From: Paracoccaceae bacterium
GTDB lineage: Bacteria; Pseudomonadota; Alphaproteobacteria; Rhodobacterales; Rhodobacteraceae
Direction of reading: 5' to 3'
Length of the DNA stretch: 7,082 nt
Assembly (NCBI GenBank): GCA_023263735.1
Contig: JALQUQ010000138.1
Span: 1 to 7,082 of the forward strand
The translations under genes were made by a program, and so were the position numbers. Under the pieces are notes generated by a model. That model worked only from the letters and a program-made list of their open reading frames with translations. It was not told the origin of the DNA and did not search any database. Position 1 is the first letter of the stretch. Each line of letters begins with the position of its first letter. This document shows, piece by piece, positions 6,062 through 7,082 of the stretch.

Positions 6062-6762
6062 GCCGGCACCGCAACGGTCAGGTAATAGCCGTAATCGCCG
6101 CCATGGGCTTTCCACAATTCGATCTCGGCCTGCGTATCGTCCAGCACTTCGATCAGATCGGCATCGGCATTGGGGCGCAACGCCTCGACCCGCTGGGCCA
6201 AGGGGCCATAATAGGCGTCCCATGCCGCCACCCCCAACCAACGCGCGCCCAACACACGGTACCCCGCGCCCTCGACCCGCGCCAGATGGTTGGGCAAATC
6301 CATCATCCCGGGATAATCCCGCTCCCAAAAGGCCCGCGCGGCGGGCGAAGGGCGCGGAACCCGCCACAGACAATCGGAAAAGGCCACAGCCCCACCGGGG
6401 GCCAGATGCTGACGCCAGGCCGACAGCACATTGGAAACGCCGGGGCCATAGGCGGCCCCCGCCGACCAGATGAAATCAAACTGCCCCTCGGGCCGCAGCA
6501 TATCGCCCACGACCGCCTGCACATGCGGCTGCTCTGCCCGGATACGGTCGATAAAGGGCGCGTGCAAATCCAGCCCTGTCAAAGATGCGCCCGGGCGCAA
6601 CCGGGACAAGACCTGCAAATCCGCACCCGGCCCGCAGCCCGCAGCCAGAATGCGCGCCCGTTCGCCCACATCCGCCAAACGCAGCGCCCAGCTCAGGCTG
6701 ACCTCATCCCCCGGTGCCTCGCGCGGGAGGTCGCTGTGAACGGTGAAAAAGGCCGCGTTCAT
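6058..6762 (-). CDS. Class I SAM-dependent methyltransferase, substrate unknown
   Basis: The 234-residue product has a Rossmann-like methyltransferase core. Motif I is ILAAGCGPGADL (38-49), which binds S-adenosylmethionine. Strand 2 ends in the acidic Asp65 of LTGLDLH, which should hold the ribose. VVGDML (84-89) and FDFIWSAGAAYG (95-106) correspond to motifs II and III. LAPGGAVAFSD (120-130) is the usual post-motif strand. The C-terminal part, rich in Trp/Tyr (WDAYYGPL at 181-188, GGDYGYYLTV at 221-230), may form the substrate pocket. No signal or membrane segment is visible. The start ATG (6762-6760) overlaps the upstream citramalate synthase stop as ATGA, and its own stop overlaps the next gene the same way. 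This context does not reveal the methyl acceptor; a small molecule is more likely than rRNA or DNA, for which no recognition domain is seen. Confidence 0.87.
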   Translation of the reverse strand: MNAAFFTVHSDLPREAPGDEVSLSWALRLADVGERARILAAGCGPGADLQVLSRLRPGASLTGLDLHAPFIDRIRAEQPHVQAVVGDMLRPEGQFDFIWSAGAAYGPGVSNVLSAWRQHLAPGGAVAFSDCLWRVPRPSPAARAFWERDYPGMMDLPNHLARVEGAGYRVLGARWLGVAAWDAYYGPLAQRVEALRPNADADLIEVLDDTQAEIELWKAHGGDYGYYLTVAVPA

Positions 6763-7082
6763 GCCAAAAGCGCCCCACCCGAGGGGTCGGCCACCGGCTG
6801 CCCGAAATCACGGATCAACTTCCACTGGATCGCATCCAACAAAGCCTCGAACGAGGCATCGACGATATTCGCGCTGACCCCGACCGTCGACCACCGCCGC
6901 CCCTGCCCATCTTCGCTGTCGATGATGACGCGGGTTACGGCCTCGGTCCCGCCTTGGGTGATGCGCACCTTGAAATCCACCAGATGCAGATCGTCGATCA
7001 CCGATTGATAGGGCCCCAGATCCTTGGCCAGCGCTTTTGACAACGCATTGACCGGCCCCCGGTCGCCGCCACTTTCATCCAT
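6759..7082 (-). CDS. cimA: Citramalate synthase, C-terminal part (LeuA dimer/regulatory domain)
   Basis: This is the last 107 codons of a gene that runs past the right edge; the methionine at the edge is probably internal. Citramalate synthase joins pyruvate and acetyl-CoA to (R)-citramalate, the first step of the threonine-independent route to isoleucine. The visible part matches the C-terminal regulatory domain shared with 2-isopropylmalate synthases: GDRGPVNALSKAL (7-19), VDFKVRI (35-41), VTRVIIDSEDG (49-59), WSTVGVSANIVDASFEALLDA (64-84). In the CimA subgroup this domain has the pattern 'R-W-TVGVS-NI--ASW-AL-D', which this sequence follows more closely than LeuA. Feedback control by isoleucine is known for the family but cannot be tested here, as the catalytic barrel is outside the window. 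It heads the ATGA-linked minus-strand group and may drive the two downstream genes. Confidence 0.85.
   Translation of the reverse strand: MDESGGDRGPVNALSKALAKDLGPYQSVIDDLHLVDFKVRITQGGTEAVTRVIIDSEDGQGRRWSTVGVSANIVDASFEALLDAIQWKLIRDFGQPVADPSGGALLA

Noticed and set aside
6062..6373. N-terminal extension of the phytoene-synthase-like protein
   Set aside because: The extra 104 residues are Gly/Arg-rich, lie within the methyltransferase gene in another frame, and precede the family start. The ATGA start at 6061 explains the junction better.
6103..7008. A 301-codon plus-strand frame opposite the methyltransferase and cimA
   Set aside because: It has no family motif, spans the boundary of two well-supported minus-strand genes, and lacks a plausible ribosome binding site.

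Overview
The window is dense, high-GC bacterial DNA. Its gene content and protein sequences suggest an alphaproteobacterium, most likely of the order Rhodobacterales. This placement rests on codon and GC style and on the families seen: a non-phospho GH1 beta-glucosidase beside an E. coli-type glucokinase, a citramalate synthase C-terminus, and a phytoene-synthase-like protein of the NDUFAF6 type. No rRNA or other taxonomic marker is present.

Layout from left to right. Positions 1-200 (+) are the C-terminal tail of a LacI-family sugar regulator. It is followed on the same strand by a GH1 beta-glucosidase (243-1571) and a glucokinase (1651-2628), and these three look like a small saccharide-use unit. 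The hydrolase would release free glucose inside the cell, and the glucokinase would turn it into glucose-6-phosphate. The gap between hydrolase and kinase holds a degenerate tandem triplication of the hydrolase gene's own 3' end. A stem-loop at 2638-2658 separates glucokinase from the convergent minus-strand genes.

On the minus strand, an AlkA-like DNA glycosylase (3356-4009) overlaps an alpha/beta-hydrolase of the phospholipase/carboxylesterase family (2700-3359) by an ATGA junction. A 96-base divergent intergenic region with an inverted repeat follows. It leads to a plus-strand 12-helix MFS transporter (4106-5311).

The MFS gene converges, with only 6 bases between stop codons, on a minus-strand operon read from the right edge: citramalate synthase C-terminus (6759-7082, cut by the edge), a class I SAM methyltransferase (6058-6762) and a phytoene-synthase-like protein without the catalytic aspartate motifs (5318-6061). 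Each junction in this operon is a 4-base ATGA overlap.

The window reads mainly as ordinary chromosomal metabolism. No mobile element, CRISPR array, tRNA or rRNA was seen, and no intergenic gap exceeds about 100 bases. I see no convincing evidence for a new multi-gene system. The most interesting items are the probable pseudoenzyme at 5318-6061, the in-frame stop-codon-spanning tandem repeat at 1551-1626, and the hairpin shared by two convergent stop codons at 5289-5321.
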